The position numbers and the translations under genes were made by a program. This document shows, one piece after another, positions 31,596 to 37,232 of a DNA stretch of 37,232 bases. Origin of the DNA: Pelargonium nanum. Lineage: Eukaryota > Streptophyta > Magnoliopsida > Geraniales > Geraniaceae. The number at the start of each line of letters is the position of its first letter. The stretch's first letter is position 1. The notes beneath the pieces are model-generated. The model ran no database searches. It had not been told where the DNA came from and saw only the letters and a list, made by a program, of their open reading frames with translations. The stretch covers positions 1 to 37,232 of the forward strand of contig JAYMTF010000401.1 of assembly GCA_036897485.1 (NCBI GenBank), read 5' to 3'.

Positions 31596-32134
31596 TAAAA
31601 ATATTAACAGGTCACGTGCCCAGCATGTGACAAGAGAGAAAAAATTGTAGTTAGTTTTGACCCGTTACCATATGTTAAATATAAAAAGGGTACAAACAAT
31701 TGTTTCCTCCTAATAAACTGCAATACAAACATGTATTAACAGAAAAACACAAAACATGAAGCCAAAACAAAAGCAATATCAAGTAACATGCTAAAAATTA
31801 GAACCACAAATTCACATCTAAATAAGATAGGAACAACTGTTCAAATACCACTGAAAGTGAAAGATAGTATCATGCTACAGACATGATTTCAAAATGTATT
31901 GAAAGATCAATCTTCACCAAAAAAACCTAACCATAATTAATTTAGGAAGCCAGCAAAAAGTGATCCATTCTGGTTAGACCATTGTATGTGCCATCCAAAA
32001 GAAACTAGACATTTCAAAAAAGTACCTAAACCTGTATTCTTCAACCTGTTGTTAGACTTCATCAGCTTCCTGTAGATTAAACTATTATGTACCGTGTAAG
32101 AATATACCATTTTACCACTGCAAGCGATGCTTCT

Positions 32135-36219
<4,085 letters not shown>

Positions 36220-36229
36220 GGTCGTCGTC

Positions 36230-37232
36230 TCCGTAAAAGCTCGAGCTAGCTCAGCAAAAGCTAAAACCCTAGAAATGGAGAAAGAAAAAATGATCGGTTG
36301 ATCTCTGTGAAAAAGAAGCTACATTGCGTGTATAGAGAAACAAATATATAGTGATGATTATGGCGGAGATGATGAAGAAGAAGAAAAAAAAAAGCTGCAA
36401 AACCCTAAGGACGCTTAAATCGAGAGAGAAAATGGCCGATTTGTGAAATCCTATATACCAGGAAATCGTATATCTATAGGGAAATGGAAAATGCTCATTG
36501 CCACGTCCATTCACATTCTTGTGTTATGTTCAGAGCTCGGGCTGTGTGTGTGTTTATACGGACGAAAATGCCCTCGTTTGTAACGTGCAATTGCCCCATG
36601 AAGCCCCCGATTGTTTGGTTTCACGTGAAAAGGTTGTAGCGGATGGAATGGAGTGGCTGTTGCAGGAGATTGTGGCCTCGAGAAAATATCTACTGGGTGG
36701 GCCCCAGGATATGTTGGCACTTGGAGTAGCGAGGGGAGGGTGGAGTCTGTTTTACACGTTCCGTTGAGTGCGCGTGGAAATCGTGGCCCGAGAGGTGGCA
36801 AAATGTAGGGTCGGGTTGATAGCCCTAATCCGAACCTATAATGTTGTGTGGTAAGTCGGGTTAGGATCGGGTTTTATGTATAAAATACATTAATTTTGCG
36901 GAAATACCCGACCCAAAAAGTTCATAATTCACACAACCTGAACCCGACCCGGGCTGAGAGAGAACTGAAAGGCTTGATGGGCTCGAGGGTAGAATCGGAA
37001 CATCAAACAAATTATTTGATCATATGATTCATGTGCCAGCAAAATAATGCTACTACAAGTTTAACTGACAAAATGGATCTGACCTAGCGGGTACCTGAAT
37101 TCCAACCCACTTTTTTACGGTTTCAGGTCTGTTTTTTTTTTGGTTTTATACCATAGGGTTTCTGTGCAGGCTCGCACTTTCGCGATAGGCACCTTTAAGC
37201 CATTTGACCATACCCAGACTAATCCCCATTCG
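36230..37232. other. helicase promoter side and right-edge sequence
   Basis: 36230-36430 is probably helicase leader and promoter: AAACCCTA at 36264-36271 and AAACCCTAA at 36400-36408, both on the plus strand, and an AAGAAG/poly-A tract near 36380. From 36500 on, the open frames on both strands lack any recognisable domain. Nothing else supportable apart from the GGGTCGGG-type repeat. Confidence 0.5.
36800..36960. repeat. GGGTCGGGTT-rich dispersed repeat
   Basis: GTAGGGTCGGGTTGATAG, AAGTCGGGTTAGGATCGGGT and, inverted, ATACCCGACCC and CTGAACCCGACCCGGG occur within 160 bp. Clusters of this word are common in plant dispersed repeats. Ends and class cannot be set. Confidence 0.45.

Larger units (their letters stand above)
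30400..31900. other. repeat-bearing intergenic DNA
   Basis: Separates ALBA (5' end) from the helicase (3' end). No gene is supported. It holds a tRNA-SINE (about 30842-30980), its head-to-head palindrome (30957-31001) and a complete MULE-type MITE (31292-31595). The last part (31900-32134) is probably helicase 3' UTR. Confidence 0.6.

Noticed and set aside
36498-36801. Overlapping frames on both strands at the right edge
   Set aside because: No recognisable domain, and no splice or promoter support.

Overview
The window is plant nuclear DNA, from a eudicot. The genes have many short exons with GT-AG introns, the intergenic DNA is AT-rich, promoters carry telo-boxes and TGGGCY site II elements, and Stowaway, MULE-type and tRNA-SINE repeats are scattered through it. 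Every protein reads as an orthologue of a flowering-plant housekeeping gene. An asterid such as a member of the Lamiales is my guess only; nothing here fixes the species.

Layout from left to right: (1) 257-2611, minus: 5' part of an NPF6.2/NRT1.4-type nitrate transporter whose last exon lies off the left edge. (2) 2.7-6.4 kb: gene-poor, with a decayed nuclear copy of plastid 23S rRNA (3622-3775) and a SINE-like repeat. (3) 6681-8209, minus, SNU13, and 8581-12404, plus, SEC11: a head-to-head pair sharing a 371-bp promoter; the SEC11 introns hold two Stowaway-type copies. (4) 14688-15764, minus: a membrane-anchored J-protein of the DNAJB12/14 class. (5) 17373-17906, minus: a secreted EG45/plant natriuretic peptide-like protein. 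(6) 19598-22343, plus: RRS1. (7) 23771-26453, plus: BT1 adenine nucleotide carrier. (8) 28263-30354, minus: Alba-domain protein. (9) 32135-36219, minus: DDX3/Ded1-type DEAD-box helicase. The last kilobase holds no gene I can support.

Four of the nine genes act on RNA or ribosomes: SNU13 (U4 snRNP and box C/D snoRNP), RRS1 (60S assembly), ALBA (RNA and R-loop binding) and the DDX3-type helicase (translation initiation). Two more belong to ER protein handling (SEC11 and the J-protein). Telo-boxes occur upstream of SNU13, the J-protein, ALBA and the helicase, and site II motifs upstream of SNU13/SEC11 and RRS1. This fits growth-linked expression. I see no operon-like logic; physical closeness here is probably chance apart from the SNU13/SEC11 pair.

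I rebuilt all exon structures by hand from splice sites, reading-frame continuity and remembered family sequences. Exon phases close exactly in all nine models. UTR ends are not determined. The most notable non-genic observations are the plastid rRNA fossil, a complete 304-bp MULE-type MITE with a perfect 9-bp target duplication, a head-to-head SINE palindrome, a 34-bp tandem duplication across the SEC11 stop codon, and two genes whose first coding exon is only the ATG.
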